Shown: positions 1-9,086, counted from the stretch's first letter. The stretch is DNA of 64,000 nucleotides from Argonema galeatum A003/A1 (GCF_023333595.1 NZ_JAIQZM010000018.1:1-64000); one strand, 5' to 3'. A program made the numbers and translations. The notes: generated from the sequence alone by a model not told the origin.

Positions 1-77
1 TCAAAAGTCAAAAGTCAAAAGTCAAAAGTCAAAAGTCAAAAGTCAAAAGTCAAAAGTCAAAAGTCAAAAGTCAAAAG
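1..77. repeat. Heptamer STRR, 11 copies of TCAAAAG
   Basis: Eleven perfect head-to-tail copies of TCAAAAG, a short tandemly repeated repetitive sequence of the kind known in filamentous cyanobacteria. The same heptamer recurs near 32141-32171 and, inverted, at 41646-41680. The array is cut by the window edge, so its full length is unknown. Confidence 0.95.
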
Positions 78-96
78 AAAGAAAATTCTCCCTCTG

Positions 97-140
97 CCCC
101 TAGCCCCTAGCAAGAGAGCCCCTAGCCCCTAGCAAGAGAG
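97..140. repeat. 22-bp direct repeat, two copies
   Basis: Two adjacent identical 22-bp units (97-118 and 119-140) built on the CCCCTAG heptamer followed by CAAGAGAG. Related CTAGCCC/GGGCTAG arrays occur near 22206-22235, 62161-62230 and 63027-63060. It lies in the leader of tal. Confidence 0.85.
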
Positions 141-184
141 CCTCTTCTGACCACAAGTAGTTACGAGTAAAAAAAAGGAAAACA

Positions 185-1330
185 ATGACAACCAATCATA
201 TATTGGAAATCAAAGAATACGGTCAAAGTATCTGGATGGATAATTTGACTCGCGATTTGATCGAGTCCGGCGAACTCAAACGAATGATTGACGAGGGCGG
301 GATTCGTGGACTAACCTCCAATCCAGCCATTTTTGAGAAGGCGATCGCAGGTAATAAGATCTACGATGTCGATATCGCTCATGGCATCAGCGAAGGACTA
401 CCAACTTACAAGATTTACGAATCTCTGGTTTTTGACGATATCCGCCACGCTTGCGATATCTTCCGCCCTGTGTATGAGGAGTCGAATAAGCTCGATGGTT
501 ACATCAGCATTGAAGTGCCACCTACGATCGCTCACGATACGGAAGCTACGATCGCAGAAGCCCGCCGCTATTACCAAGAAATCGGTCGCGAAAATGTGAT
601 GATCAAGATTCCGGGCACAGCAGCGGGTTTGCCTGCGGTTGAACAAGTAATCGCAGATGGGATTAATGTCAACGTCACCCTGCTGTTCTCCGTGGAAAGC
701 TATGTGAATACGGCATGGGCTTATATTCGGGGATTGGAAAAACGGGCAGCCCAAGGTAAGGAGATCGGCAACATTGCCTCAGTAGCGAGTTTCTTCCTCA
801 GCCGGATCGACATTAATATAGATAAGCGCATTGACGACAAGCTCTCTTCAGGTGTTGACCGGATCGAAAAGGAAGCAGCACTGAAAGCGGTTAAAGGTAA
901 GGTAGCGATCGCTAATGCCAAAATCGCTTACCAGAAATATAAGGAGATTATCCAGAGCGATCGCTGGCAAGCATTGGCCCAAAAAGGTGCCAAAGTTCAG
1001 CGGCTCCTTTGGGCTTCCACCAGCACCAAAGACCCTCACTACAGCGATGTCATGTACGTCGATGAGCTAGTAGGCCCAGACACGGTGAACACTCTGCCAC
1101 CCAACACAATTGAAGCTTGCGCCGATCACTGCGATGTTGCCAATCGCATTGAGACTGGGGTGGAAGAAGCCTACCATCTGATCGAAAGTCTCAAAGATCC
1201 AGACATCGACATCGATATCAATCAAGTCATGGATGAACTGCTGGTGGAAGGGATTGATAAATTCGTAAAGCCGTTCCAATCTCTGATGGACTCACTGGAA
1301 ACTAAGGTTAAACAGCTAGCGCCAGTTTAG
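185..1330 (+). CDS. tal: Transaldolase
   Basis: Transaldolase of the non-oxidative pentose phosphate pathway, moving a dihydroxyacetone unit from sedoheptulose 7-phosphate to glyceraldehyde 3-phosphate in the cytosol. At 381 residues it matches the long actinobacterial/cyanobacterial class, not the short TalC type. Visible family marks are the N-terminal GLTSNPAIFEKAI block (about residues 42-54) and MIKIPGTAAGLPA, where Lys141 is the expected Schiff-base lysine. The ATG at 185 follows an AAAAAGGAAAAC leader with a weak Shine-Dalgarno. Downstream are zwf and opcA, the usual cyanobacterial oxidative pentose phosphate cluster, here interrupted by an extra gene at 1511-2446. Annotation is secure. 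Confidence 0.96.
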   Translation: MTTNHILEIKEYGQSIWMDNLTRDLIESGELKRMIDEGGIRGLTSNPAIFEKAIAGNKIYDVDIAHGISEGLPTYKIYESLVFDDIRHACDIFRPVYEESNKLDGYISIEVPPTIAHDTEATIAEARRYYQEIGRENVMIKIPGTAAGLPAVEQVIADGINVNVTLLFSVESYVNTAWAYIRGLEKRAAQGKEIGNIASVASFFLSRIDINIDKRIDDKLSSGVDRIEKEAALKAVKGKVAIANAKIAYQKYKEIIQSDRWQALAQKGAKVQRLLWASTSTKDPHYSDVMYVDELVGPDTVNTLPPNTIEACADHCDVANRIETGVEEAYHLIESLKDPDIDIDINQVMDELLVEGIDKFVKPFQSLMDSLETKVKQLAPV

Positions 1331-1417
1331 GTTGAGGTTCCCGTTTGTGCATTCCCCCTTCTTTTGGTATGGGAGGGGGAGTGGAAATCTGCCTCTTCCG
1401 TATTTACTATGCTATTT

Positions 1418-1500
1418 GGGCAGAGGGGCAGAGGAGCAGAGGGGCAGAGGCATAAAAATGTTATTTGTTTGAACAAAAGCATGACAACTCTAAAAGAGCC
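1418..1500. repeat. GGGGCAGAG STRR with conserved flank
   Basis: Copies of GGGGCAGAG/GGAGCAGAG run to about 1450, followed by a flank containing TTTGAACAAAAGCAT and ACAACTC. The same array plus flank recurs at 28079-28215, so repeat and flank behave as one unit. No other feature is seen in the 180-bp gap after tal. Confidence 0.75.
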
Positions 1501-1510
1501 CTTTGCCTAA

Positions 1511-2446
1511 ATGAGAATAATTGCGATCGGGGAATTTACCGTTATGCCAACTGCAAACGATATCTTAGAAAGCAACTGTGTCAACGCCCAACTCGATACT
1601 ACCGAAAGGCTTCGGCTTGAAGAACTAGAAGCGATCGTCCAACAAGGACTTCAGACCTTTTACGAAGTCGGTAAGGCTCTCGACGAGATTCGAGAGAACA
1701 AACTATATCGGGAAACCCACAAAACCTTTGAGGATTATTGCCAGGAGAAGTGGGGCATAGCAAGACAGACGGCTAATCGGTTTATTGGCGCAGCACGGGT
1801 AATGGAAAATTTGGAACCCATGGGTTCCAAAAATCCTACCAACGAGCGTCAAGTCCGTCCCTTGACCCAACTCCCTCCAGCGATACAACTGGAAATTTGG
1901 CAAGAAGCAGTAGCGTTAGCACCCAACGGCATCCCCACTGGTGCAGCTGTTCAGCGCTTGGTTGATGAGCGAGTGTCTTCCCGAACAACAAGGCGAACTG
2001 CTGGGGATACTTCAGAAGAATTGGGGCAGTTGCGCCTGGAAAATCAGCGCCTCAAGGAGCAAATCAGACAAAGAGATCTGGACAGGGAACGCCGTACTGC
2101 TGCGGTTGCTGCCGAAATAGAGCAGTTGCGTGAAGAGAACAGGCAGCTCAAAGCTGAACTCCGACAACGAGACATTGATTGGGAACGCCGTCTTGCTTAC
2201 GAAAGATCGAAAATTAGAGAGGAAGTCAGGGCTGAGCTTAGGGAAGAAATTAGAGCAGAAATCAGATCTGAACTTAGGGAAGAAATTAGGGCTGAAATCA
2301 GATCTGAACTTAGAGAAGAAATCAGGGCTGAAATCAAAGCAGAATATGAGGGGCAAATCAACTCCCTCACCCAACAACTGGCGGAAATGACTGCCAAATA
2401 TGAAGCAGTACTAGCAAGACTCGATGCTCTAGAAGGAAAAAAATAG
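1511..2446 (+). CDS. Coiled-coil protein with N-terminal DNA-binding-like domain
   Basis: No confident family name. Residues about 25-95 (around EVGKALDEIRE and KTFEDYCQEKWGIARQTANRFI) resemble the N-terminal region of phage- or plasmid-type proteins that carry a helix-turn-helix-like segment; that is a judgement from the motif only. Residues about 160-310 are almost entirely charged heptad-like sequence, a long coiled coil that includes three copies of a 12-residue unit REEIRAEIRSEL. The stop is only 3 bp before the zwf ATG, so it is probably cotranscribed and translationally coupled with zwf. An alternative start is Met12 (1544). It interrupts the normal tal-zwf order, which suggests later insertion. 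Confidence 0.8.
   Translation: MRIIAIGEFTVMPTANDILESNCVNAQLDTTERLRLEELEAIVQQGLQTFYEVGKALDEIRENKLYRETHKTFEDYCQEKWGIARQTANRFIGAARVMENLEPMGSKNPTNERQVRPLTQLPPAIQLEIWQEAVALAPNGIPTGAAVQRLVDERVSSRTTRRTAGDTSEELGQLRLENQRLKEQIRQRDLDRERRTAAVAAEIEQLREENRQLKAELRQRDIDWERRLAYERSKIREEVRAELREEIRAEIRSELREEIRAEIRSELREEIRAEIKAEYEGQINSLTQQLAEMTAKYEAVLARLDALEGKK
2237..2344 (+). repeat. 36-bp in-frame tandem repeat, three copies
   Basis: Units at 2237-2272, 2273-2308 and 2309-2344, each 12 codons encoding about LREEIRAEIRSE. The first two differ at only two positions and the third has a few more changes. The unit length preserves the coiled-coil register, so copy-number change would lengthen the coil without a frameshift. 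Confidence 0.92.
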
Positions 2447-2449
2447 AAG

Positions 2450-3979
2450 ATGGTAACACTCCTAGAAAATCCCCTGCGGGTAGGCTTACAACAAGAACGG
2501 ACACCAGAACCCCTGATCATCGTCATCTTTGGGGCATCCGGCGACCTCACACAACGCAAACTGGTACCAGCGATTTATCATCTCAAACGCGATCGCCGAC
2601 TGCCCCCAGAAATCACCATCGTAGGTGTGGCCCGTAGGAATTGGAGCCACGATTACTTTCGCGAACAAATGCGAGAAGGAATTGAGCAGTTCTCCGATGG
2701 CATTGGTTCTGAGGAAGTCTGGCAAGACTTTGCCCAAGGCTTGTTCTACTGCCCCGGCGATATGGACAACCCGGAAAGCTATCAGAAACTGAAACAATTC
2801 CTCAGCGAACTGGATGGTCAACGGGGCACGCGGGGAAATCGGGTTTTCTACCTAGCCGTTTCTCCTAACTTCTTTCCAGAAGCGATTCGCCAGTTAGGGA
2901 CAGCACAGATGCTCGAAGATCCCATTAAAACCCGACTGGTGATCGAAAAGCCCTTTGGTCGCGATTTGAGTTCAGCCCGCAGCCTCAACCGAGTAGTGCG
3001 TCAAACCTGCAAAGAAGAGCAAGTCTATCGCATCGACCACTATCTGGGCAAAGAAACCGTTCAAAACTTACTCGTATTTCGCTTTGCCAACGCGATTTTT
3101 GAACCATTATGGAATCGCCAGTTCGTCGATCACGTCCAGATCACCGTAGCAGAAACAGTAGGAGTAGAAGACCGCGCTGGCTACTACGAAACCTCCGGGG
3201 CGTTGCGCGACATGGTGCAGAACCACCTAATGCAACTATTTTGTCTCACCGCAATGGAGCCGCCCAACTCCCTAGATGCCGATAGCGTTCGCGGTGAAAA
3301 AGTTAAAGTAATTCAAGCTACCCACCTGGCAGATGTGCGTAATCTGGAGTACTCAGCCATCCGAGCCCAGTATGCTGGTGGTTGGATGAAGGGTCAACCT
3401 GCGGCGGGATATCGACAAGAGCCGGGAGTCAATCCGAATTCCACCACACCAACGTATGTGGCGATGAAATTTCTGATTGATAACTGGCGCTGGCAAGGAG
3501 TGCCGTTTTACCTGAGAACTGGCAAGCGGCTACCGAAAAAAGTATCGGAGATTGCCATCCAGTTTCGGGAAGTGCCTTATTTGTTGTTTCAATCAGCAGC
3601 GCAACAAGTTAATGCCAACGTGCTGATTATGCGGATTCAGCCGAATGAGGGAATTGCTTTGCGTTTTGAAGTAAAAATGCCAGGACTGGAAGTGCGAAGT
3701 CGTACCGTCGAGATGGACTTCCGATATGGTGCGGCTTTTGGACAGACGAGTGGCGACGCATACGATCGCTTATTACTAGACTGCATGATCGGCGACCAAA
3801 CTCTCTTTACCCGTGCCGATGAAGTGGAAGAAGCTTGGCGGGTGGTGACACCAGCGCTCACAGTCTGGGAAGCACCCACAGATCCAGCTAAGATTCCTCA
3901 GTATGAAGCGGGAACTTGGGAACCAGCCGAAGCCGAACACCTGATTAACCGCGATGGTCGTCGGTGGCGCAGACTTTAA
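2450..3979 (+). CDS. zwf: Glucose-6-phosphate 1-dehydrogenase
   Basis: First enzyme of the oxidative pentose phosphate pathway: glucose 6-phosphate + NADP+ gives 6-phosphogluconolactone + NADPH. The 509-residue length is normal. The Rossmann NADP site [11 protein letters not shown] is at about residues 28-38, and the substrate/active-site signature RIDHYLGKE begins at Arg194. The C-terminal domain contains the [11 protein letters not shown] region typical of the family. The start ATG sits 3 bp after the preceding stop with GAAGG upstream, implying coupling. In cyanobacteria the enzyme is activated by OpcA, encoded next, and is redox regulated through thioredoxin; neither can be read directly from the DNA. 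Confidence 0.98.
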   Translation: MVTLLENPLRVGLQQERTPEPLIIVIFGASGDLTQRKLVPAIYHLKRDRRLPPEITIVGVARRNWSHDYFREQMREGIEQFSDGIGSEEVWQDFAQGLFYCPGDMDNPESYQKLKQFLSELDGQRGTRGNRVFYLAVSPNFFPEAIRQLGTAQMLEDPIKTRLVIEKPFGRDLSSARSLNRVVRQTCKEEQVYRIDHYLGKETVQNLLVFRFANAIFEPLWNRQFVDHVQITVAETVGVEDRAGYYETSGALRDMVQNHLMQLFCLTAMEPPNSLDADSVRGEKVKVIQATHLADVRNLEYSAIRAQYAGGWMKGQPAAGYRQEPGVNPNSTTPTYVAMKFLIDNWRWQGVPFYLRTGKRLPKKVSEIAIQFREVPYLLFQSAAQQVNANVLIMRIQPNEGIALRFEVKMPGLEVRSRTVEMDFRYGAAFGQTSGDAYDRLLLDCMIGDQTLFTRADEVEEAWRVVTPALTVWEAPTDPAKIPQYEAGTWEPAEAEHLINRDGRRWRRL

Positions 3980-3987
3980 GAATTTCA

Positions 3988-4050
3988 AATGTTAGATTTT
4001 AGATTTCAAATTTAAACAAATCTGAAATCTAAAGTCTAACATCTAACATT
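3988..4050. repeat. Palindromic spacer between zwf and opcA
   Basis: An imperfect inverted repeat: AATGTTAGATTTTAGATTTC pairs with GAAATCTAAAGTCTAACATC and following bases, with CTTTTTC after it. It is built from the same TAGATTT STRR seen after opcA. It could act as a transcript stabiliser or attenuator; termination is possible but unproven. Confidence 0.6.
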
Positions 4051-4087
4051 CTTTTTCAATTCCGTTCCTTTCATCCAAAATAAGATT

Positions 4088-5461
4088 ATGGCTACAAAAT
4101 CCGCTCCGCTCGTTTCCTTGCAGCCGCCAAAGGATATCTCCATCAGCGAGATTGAGTCAGAACTCAGTCAAATTTGGCAAAGTTACAGCAGTACCGGTGA
4201 CGGTGCTTATCCTGCTGCAACTAGAGCTGCGACATTTAGCTTAGTAGTTTACGAACCAGAAGAAACTCAACAACTATTAGCAGCTTTGGGATTTTACACC
4301 GGGCCGATCGATGGAATTGATGGGCCGCGCACCGACTCAGCCCTGGAGGCTGCCCAGAAAAGCTTCAAACTGCCAGTGACAGGGAAGTCGAATCCGGAAA
4401 CAGTAGCTCGACTGCGAGAAGAAGTTGCTAAAAAACGGGGGCAGGCAGTCACACTAGATGTTAACGGCTCAGCGATTCCCCAGTATGCCCAAGATGCTGG
4501 CGGTTCTGGTGTAGCCGATGCTATAGCCGCAGCCAACCCCTGCCGCATCCTCGCCCTTTGCCCAATGGCAGGAGAAGATGAAGGCGTGACAGCTCAGGTA
4601 TCCGCCTACTGTCCCGTGCAAAAGCAAACTGGCGGTAGCCTGATCTGCTGCGAATACATCACCCTCAGAGGTACCGAAGCAGCAATAGAACGTATTGCCG
4701 GAATGCTTCCTGCACTACTGATCGGCGATCTGCCCAAATTCCTCTGGTGGAAGGCAACACCAGACCTGGAAAACAGCCTATTCAAGCGACTGTCAGAGTC
4801 TTGCAATTCAATTATTATTGACTCCAGTCACTTCAACGATCCAAAGGCAGAGTTGCTGCAAGTGCAAAGCTTGCTAGAGTCTGGCATTCCCATTTCCGAC
4901 CTGAACTGGCGTCGTCTAGCCGCATGGCAAGAGTTGAGCGCAGAAGCGTTTGACCCACCCGAACGTCGTGCTTCTATCAAGGAGATCGATCGCGTAACTC
5001 TAGACTACGAAAAAGGCAATCCCACTCAGCCACTCATGTATTTGGGTTGGCTGGCAAGTCGGTTGCAATGGCAACCCGTCTCTCATCAACAGGAAGGCGG
5101 CGACTACGAGATCGAGCGCATTCAGTTCGTGGCTGCCGATGGGCGACAAATAGAAGCAGAACTGGCGGCAATTCCCACCGCAGATTCAGGAGATATACCC
5201 GGCGACCTAATTGCCCTGCGTTTGACCTCTACGAACGCGAACGCTGACTGCTGTACCGTTTTGTGTTCCGAAACGGGCGGTTGTATGCGGATGGAAGCTG
5301 GCGGCGGGGCCCAATCCTGTCGCATTCAACAAGTAACGCCGCTTTTTGACCAAAAGGCGGAAAACTTGCTCGGTCAGCAGTTACAACGCTGGGGTCGCGA
5401 TCGTCTTTACGAGGAAAGCATGGCTGTCACGGCTGCTATTCTCAAATTGGTAGGAGGCTAG
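4088..5461 (+). CDS. opcA: OpcA, glucose-6-phosphate dehydrogenase assembly protein
   Basis: Allosteric activator and assembly partner of Zwf, so it controls carbon flow through the oxidative pentose phosphate pathway in the dark and in nitrogen-fixing cells. The 457-residue protein has a peptidoglycan-binding-like helical module at about residues 58-105 (LLAALGFYTGPIDGIDGPRTDSAL) typical of cyanobacterial OpcA, followed by the OpcA domain with ILALCPMA and the FLWWKATP core. Cysteines near residues 157, 177, 190-191 and in the CCTVLC stretch near the C terminus are candidates for redox sensitivity. Its position directly after zwf is the standard cyanobacterial arrangement. ATG at 4088 chosen; no strong Shine-Dalgarno. 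Confidence 0.95.
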   Translation: MATKSAPLVSLQPPKDISISEIESELSQIWQSYSSTGDGAYPAATRAATFSLVVYEPEETQQLLAALGFYTGPIDGIDGPRTDSALEAAQKSFKLPVTGKSNPETVARLREEVAKKRGQAVTLDVNGSAIPQYAQDAGGSGVADAIAAANPCRILALCPMAGEDEGVTAQVSAYCPVQKQTGGSLICCEYITLRGTEAAIERIAGMLPALLIGDLPKFLWWKATPDLENSLFKRLSESCNSIIIDSSHFNDPKAELLQVQSLLESGIPISDLNWRRLAAWQELSAEAFDPPERRASIKEIDRVTLDYEKGNPTQPLMYLGWLASRLQWQPVSHQQEGGDYEIERIQFVAADGRQIEAELAAIPTADSGDIPGDLIALRLTSTNANADCCTVLCSETGGCMRMEAGGGAQSCRIQQVTPLFDQKAENLLGQQLQRWGRDRLYEESMAVTAAILKLVGG

Positions 5462-5797
5462 GGAATTTTAGATTTTAGATTTTAGATTTTAGATTTCAAA
5501 AAAGAAATCTGAAATCTAAAATTTTCTCTTTCAATTTTCAATTCTTTAATCTAAAATTTTAAATCTGATATCAAGTTTGGTTGCATCTTTAGTACATGAG
5601 TGATATCGTCAAATTGTCTGTCATCGTTAGGTTAAAATTTTACCGCAGATGTAGGCGCTTCGCCTTCCCGTAGGGTAGACTCTGGAACGCTCCGGAACGC
5701 AGATAAGAATAAGAACAGGAATTTTTTAGGTAACCGATGCGTAAGGACATGATATGAAATTCCCTCTTTCCTCTTCCCTCTTGCCTAGCCCCTAAAA
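5462..5797. other. Intergenic: STRR hairpin and repeat element
   Basis: After opcA a TTTTAGA tandem repeat (about 5465-5500) pairs with TGAAATCTAAAA just downstream, forming a terminator-like hairpin. Most of the rest is a MITE-like element listed separately. No B12-box motif is visible upstream of cobB, so I do not call a cobalamin riboswitch. Confidence 0.75.
5595..5755. repeat. MITE-like repeat family 1, copy A
   Basis: About 160 bp starting CATGAGTGATATCGTC and ending AAGGACATGATAT, with the diagnostic core TTTTACCGCAGATG, AACGCAGATAAGAATAAGAAC and TTTTTTAGGTAACCGATGC. Related copies lie at 22498-22663, 45135-45294, 52691-52839 and 63155-63328. This copy carries a second-level insert, GGCGCTTCGCCTTCCCGTAG and beyond, at the same internal site as copy E. 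Confidence 0.85.
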
Positions 5798-7195
5798 ATG
5801 GCTTTAATTATCGCAGGCGAACGCAGCGGGGTGGGCAAGACAACAGTCACACTCGCCCTGCTGGCCTCTTTGAAGCGTCGGAATCTCAATGTTCAATCTT
5901 TTAAGGTTGGCCCTGACTACATCGACCCGATGTTTCATCAGTATGTTACCGGGTTACCTTGTCGCAATTTAGACCCGGTTTTGACAAATTTGTCTTACCC
6001 GCAGCAATGTTTTGCCCGCCATACTCAAGGCGTAGAATATGCCTTGGTGGAAGGAGTAATGGGTTTATTTGATGGCGTGAAGGGGTATGGGGAAGAATCT
6101 CAGCCGAGGACGATCCATGAAGCCAGTACGGCTCACATTGCACATCTGCTAAACTTGCCCGTAGTGCTGGTAATTGATTGCAGTCGGTTATCGGGATCGG
6201 TGGCGGCTCTAGCACATGGCTATCGTTCTTTCGACCCCAGTATTAAATTAGCTGGGGTAGTGTTAAATCGGGTAGGGAGCGATCGCCATCTGGAACTTCT
6301 CAAAGATGCCCTCGAACCTTTAAATCTACCCATTCTGGGAGTATTGCGGCGTCAGGATAATATTACAATTGGTGACCGACATCTCGGTTTAGTGCCCACA
6401 GCAGAACTTCCCCAGTTAGATATTATAATAGATCGACTTGCACATTTGGGAGACACCTGTTTTGATTGGGAACAGCTGTTGCCCCTACTGAGATGCAAAA
6501 AAGAATTACCAATTCCCAATTTCCAATCCAAAATCCAAAATCCAAAATCCAAAATCGCGATCGCGTGCGATCGGGCCTTCAATTTCTATTACGCAGATAA
6601 CCTAGAGTTGCTAGAACAGTTAGGGGCCCAACTGGTGCCTTGGAGTCCACTCACCGATCCAGAAATACCTGCGGGAGTCCAAGGACTATATTTTGGGGGT
6701 GGTTTCCCAGAAATATTTGCACAAGAATTATCGTCAAATTGCTCAGCACGCAATGCCGTTCGGGCGGCGATTCTATCTGGAATGCCCACTTATGCAGAGT
6801 GTGGCGGTTTAATGTATTTATGCGAGCAAATAGTTGATTTTAATGGGCAATCTTGGCCTATGATCGGAGTATTGCCTACAACAGCTGTAATGGGTGAGCG
6901 TCTAACATTAGGTTATCGACAGGCAACTGCATTGCAAGACAGTCCCCTCCTACCAGCTGGGGCAACAGTTTGGGGTCATGAGTTTCACCGCTCTAGTTTA
7001 TCTAAAGCACCGGAAACACCTTTGTTTGAAGTACGAGGGTATAATTCCCAAAGTTTACCAACACAAGAAGGATGGCAGTTGCAACAAGTTCATGCTTCTT
7101 ACGTGCATCTTCATTTTGCTGGGAGTCCACAAATTCCATCTCGGTTTTTGCAGCACTGTTCTCACTTTTTCAAAGTGCTGAGTCCTGAGTGCTGA
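5798..7195 (+). CDS. cobB: Cobyrinic acid a,c-diamide synthase
   Basis: CobB/CbiA, which amidates the a and c carboxylates of cobyrinic acid using ATP and glutamine in corrinoid (B12/pseudo-B12) synthesis. The ATP-binding P-loop GERSGVGKTTV is near the N terminus (residues 6-16), and the C-terminal class I glutamine amidotransferase domain has its nucleophile Cys335 in YAECGGLMYL, with the family HEFHRS motif near residue 393. The 465-residue length is normal. Two oddities: the interdomain linker at about residues 243-253 is encoded by a heptamer STRR, and the last codons lie in a repeat shared with other intergenic sites. Isolated from other cobalamin genes here. Confidence 0.95.
   Translation: MALIIAGERSGVGKTTVTLALLASLKRRNLNVQSFKVGPDYIDPMFHQYVTGLPCRNLDPVLTNLSYPQQCFARHTQGVEYALVEGVMGLFDGVKGYGEESQPRTIHEASTAHIAHLLNLPVVLVIDCSRLSGSVAALAHGYRSFDPSIKLAGVVLNRVGSDRHLELLKDALEPLNLPILGVLRRQDNITIGDRHLGLVPTAELPQLDIIIDRLAHLGDTCFDWEQLLPLLRCKKELPIPNFQSKIQNPKSKIAIACDRAFNFYYADNLELLEQLGAQLVPWSPLTDPEIPAGVQGLYFGGGFPEIFAQELSSNCSARNAVRAAILSGMPTYAECGGLMYLCEQIVDFNGQSWPMIGVLPTTAVMGERLTLGYRQATALQDSPLLPAGATVWGHEFHRSSLSKAPETPLFEVRGYNSQSLPTQEGWQLQQVHASYVHLHFAGSPQIPSRFLQHCSHFFKVLSPEC
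6527..6554 (+). repeat. TCCAAAA STRR inside cobB
   Basis: Four perfect copies of TCCAAAA in frame within cobB, encoding SKIQNPKSKI. They sit between the ATPase and amidotransferase domains, where extra linker residues should be tolerated. The same heptamer class is normally intergenic. Confidence 0.9.
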
Positions 7196-7220
7196 GTCCT
7201 GAGTGCAAACACAGTCGCTT
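7165..7220. repeat. Repeat family 3 fragment overlapping the cobB 3' end
   Basis: CAAAGTG, then GCTGAGTCCTGAGT repeats, then GCAAACACAGTCGCTTCCTTG. The flanking parts match the element at 12664-12755, and the GCTGAGT unit matches inserts in the inverted copy at 45371-45420. The stop codon and last residues of cobB (about KVLSPEC) fall inside it. Confidence 0.75.
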
Positions 7221-7790
7221 CCTTGCGGGGAATAGCTCAGGCTCCTAAACAAATCTCAACATTGCTGTCATGGCTTGATAGTAGCTACTTACGAAATGAG
7301 AAATCCCTGCCTATAGACTTAAAAGGCTCCTACGCCTTTAGGCGTAATCTATATCATTCAAGAGACAGAGAAAGACTGGAAAATTACTTAGCACTAAACA
7401 TAAAAGTTTTTTGTATTAGAAATCACCACTTTATTGAACGTAAAGTTTATACTTTAGGTAGAAGCAGCTTTTCCTTCAGGACAGTTTAGGCAGAAAGTCA
7501 GTAAATATTTTTGCCAGCAGTAGTAATAGTTTCATCCTTCAGGGAGAAGCTGAGCTTGATAAAAGCTTATAACATTGCTATCAGTAGCAAATTGAAGAAT
7601 GAACAACTGCCTCGCGAGTTATCAAAGCCGTAAGTAAAACAGCGATTCTCCCAGGCAAACGCCGTGCGAGCGATCTTTTCACGATGATCATCCTTGTATA
7701 ACTTGTGCTTGGAGGTTTCCAAGCAAAATTCCCATATCCATTTGCTAAGACATCTCGAAAAATACGCTTAACCAATATCAGAGGCTAACT
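7196..7790. other. Intergenic, 595 bp, no convincing gene
   Basis: The only open frame of any length begins with TTG and reads through repeat DNA, so I do not call it. A tight palindrome TACGCCTTTAGGCGTA lies near 7332. A TATAAC box near 7697 could be part of the promoter of the glycosyltransferase gene; no clear -35 is seen. Confidence 0.6.
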
Positions 7791-9086
7791 ATGTCCCCAC
7801 ACAAAGCTCAAATAAAGAACGATATTAGCAATGTTGTGTCAGGGGAGAAGCGTGAAGCGTTAGCGCAGCAGGACGAAGTCCAGCTATATATGCAAGCTGA
7901 ATCGCCATCCATACCTACTTCCAAATTGAAGATTGACTCGTCCAACAAGCATTTTAAGGTTGTTGCACCTTCCCTGACCGAGCCGCCCGATCTAGTCTGC
8001 TTGTCACATTTGCGCTGGGATTTTGTGTACCAAAGACCGCAACATCTTCTGAGCCGCTGTGCAAAAGAACGGCGTGTATTCTTTATCGAAGAGCCAATTT
8101 TTAGCAGCGACTCTTCAGGGCGACTGGATATCGGCAGGCGCGAGAGTGGGGTTTGGGTTGTGGTGCCGCACTTGAAAGAAGGATTGAGTCAGTCAGAAGT
8201 AAATACAGCTCTACAAATGCTGCTGGGCGAGTTATTTGCAGAACGCCAGATCGGTCAGTACATATTTTGGTACTACACACCGATGGCTATGGCATTCACG
8301 CGCCACTTAAAGCCGTTAGCGATCGTGTACGATTGCATGGACGAGCTGTCCGCATTCAACGGAGCGCCGCCTGCGATGAGGGAATCCGAAGCTGAACTCC
8401 TCAAGCGTGCCGACATAGTGTTTACAGGTGGACAAAGCCTTTACGAAGCAAAACGCGATCGCCACCCGAACGTCTACGCATTTCCCAGTAGCATCGAAAA
8501 GGCGCACTTTGCACAGGCGAGAAACTTCACAGCAGATCCAGCAGACCAAGCAGATATTCCCCATCCCCGCCTGGGATTCTTTGGCGTGATAGACGAACGG
8601 ATGGATATCGAACTGCTTGGAGGCATTGCCGCAGCGAGACCCGACTGGCATCTAGTTATCATCGGCCCAGTTGTCAAAATCGATCCAGCAATATTGCCGC
8701 GCCCCCAAAATATTCATTATCTTGGGGGCAAATCATATAAAGAGTTGCCTGCATATCTTGCCGGGTGGGATGTAGCGATGCTGCCGTTTGCACGCAACTC
8801 CTCAACAAGGTTTATTAGCCCTACCAAAACTCCCGAATACCTCGCCGCAGGTAAGCCAGTTGTGTCTACCTCAATCCGGGATGTTGTTCGCCCCTACGGA
8901 GAGAACGGTTTGGTGCGAATTGCAGATACAGTTGCAGACTTTGTTGCAGCAGCTGAGACGGCGCTCAATGAAAATCCTCATCAATCGGGATGGCTCTTAA
9001 GCGTTGATACCTTCCTAGCACAAAACTCTTGGGATCGCACTTGGGATCGCATGACGGAACTGATGCAGTCAGCGGTCACTAAGTAA
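7791..9086 (+). CDS. Glycosyltransferase, GT-B type (TuaH-like)
   Basis: Predicted cytosolic glycosyltransferase of the family 1/4 type, transferring a sugar to a polysaccharide or lipid acceptor. The recognisable N-terminal signature after residue 60 is VCLSHLRWDFVYQRPQHLLSR, followed by FIEEPIF. The C-terminal nucleotide-sugar half has LGFFGVIDERMD, FARNSSTRFISPTKTPEYLAAGKPVVST and related elements. The ATG at 7791 has GAGG a few bases upstream. The first 60 residues are poorly conserved-looking and include EKREALAQQ, encoded by a sequence resembling an interspersed repeat. UDP-galactopyranose mutase follows 87 bp downstream, suggesting a galactofuranose-containing glycan; the exact substrate is not known. 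Confidence 0.88.
   Translation: MSPHKAQIKNDISNVVSGEKREALAQQDEVQLYMQAESPSIPTSKLKIDSSNKHFKVVAPSLTEPPDLVCLSHLRWDFVYQRPQHLLSRCAKERRVFFIEEPIFSSDSSGRLDIGRRESGVWVVVPHLKEGLSQSEVNTALQMLLGELFAERQIGQYIFWYYTPMAMAFTRHLKPLAIVYDCMDELSAFNGAPPAMRESEAELLKRADIVFTGGQSLYEAKRDRHPNVYAFPSSIEKAHFAQARNFTADPADQADIPHPRLGFFGVIDERMDIELLGGIAAARPDWHLVIIGPVVKIDPAILPRPQNIHYLGGKSYKELPAYLAGWDVAMLPFARNSSTRFISPTKTPEYLAAGKPVVSTSIRDVVRPYGENGLVRIADTVADFVAAAETALNENPHQSGWLLSVDTFLAQNSWDRTWDRMTELMQSAVTK

Noticed and set aside
1-77. CRISPR array
   Set aside because: The repeats are contiguous 7-bp units without spacers; no CRISPR-type repeat-spacer pattern occurs anywhere in the window.
5462-5797. Cobalamin riboswitch upstream of cobB
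   Set aside because: No B12-box (GCCACTG-type) sequence or fitting helices were found; the gap is filled by repeat elements.
7223-7489. 88-codon plus frame between cobB and the glycosyltransferase
   Set aside because: It begins with TTG, starts inside a repeat and shows no conserved-looking segment.
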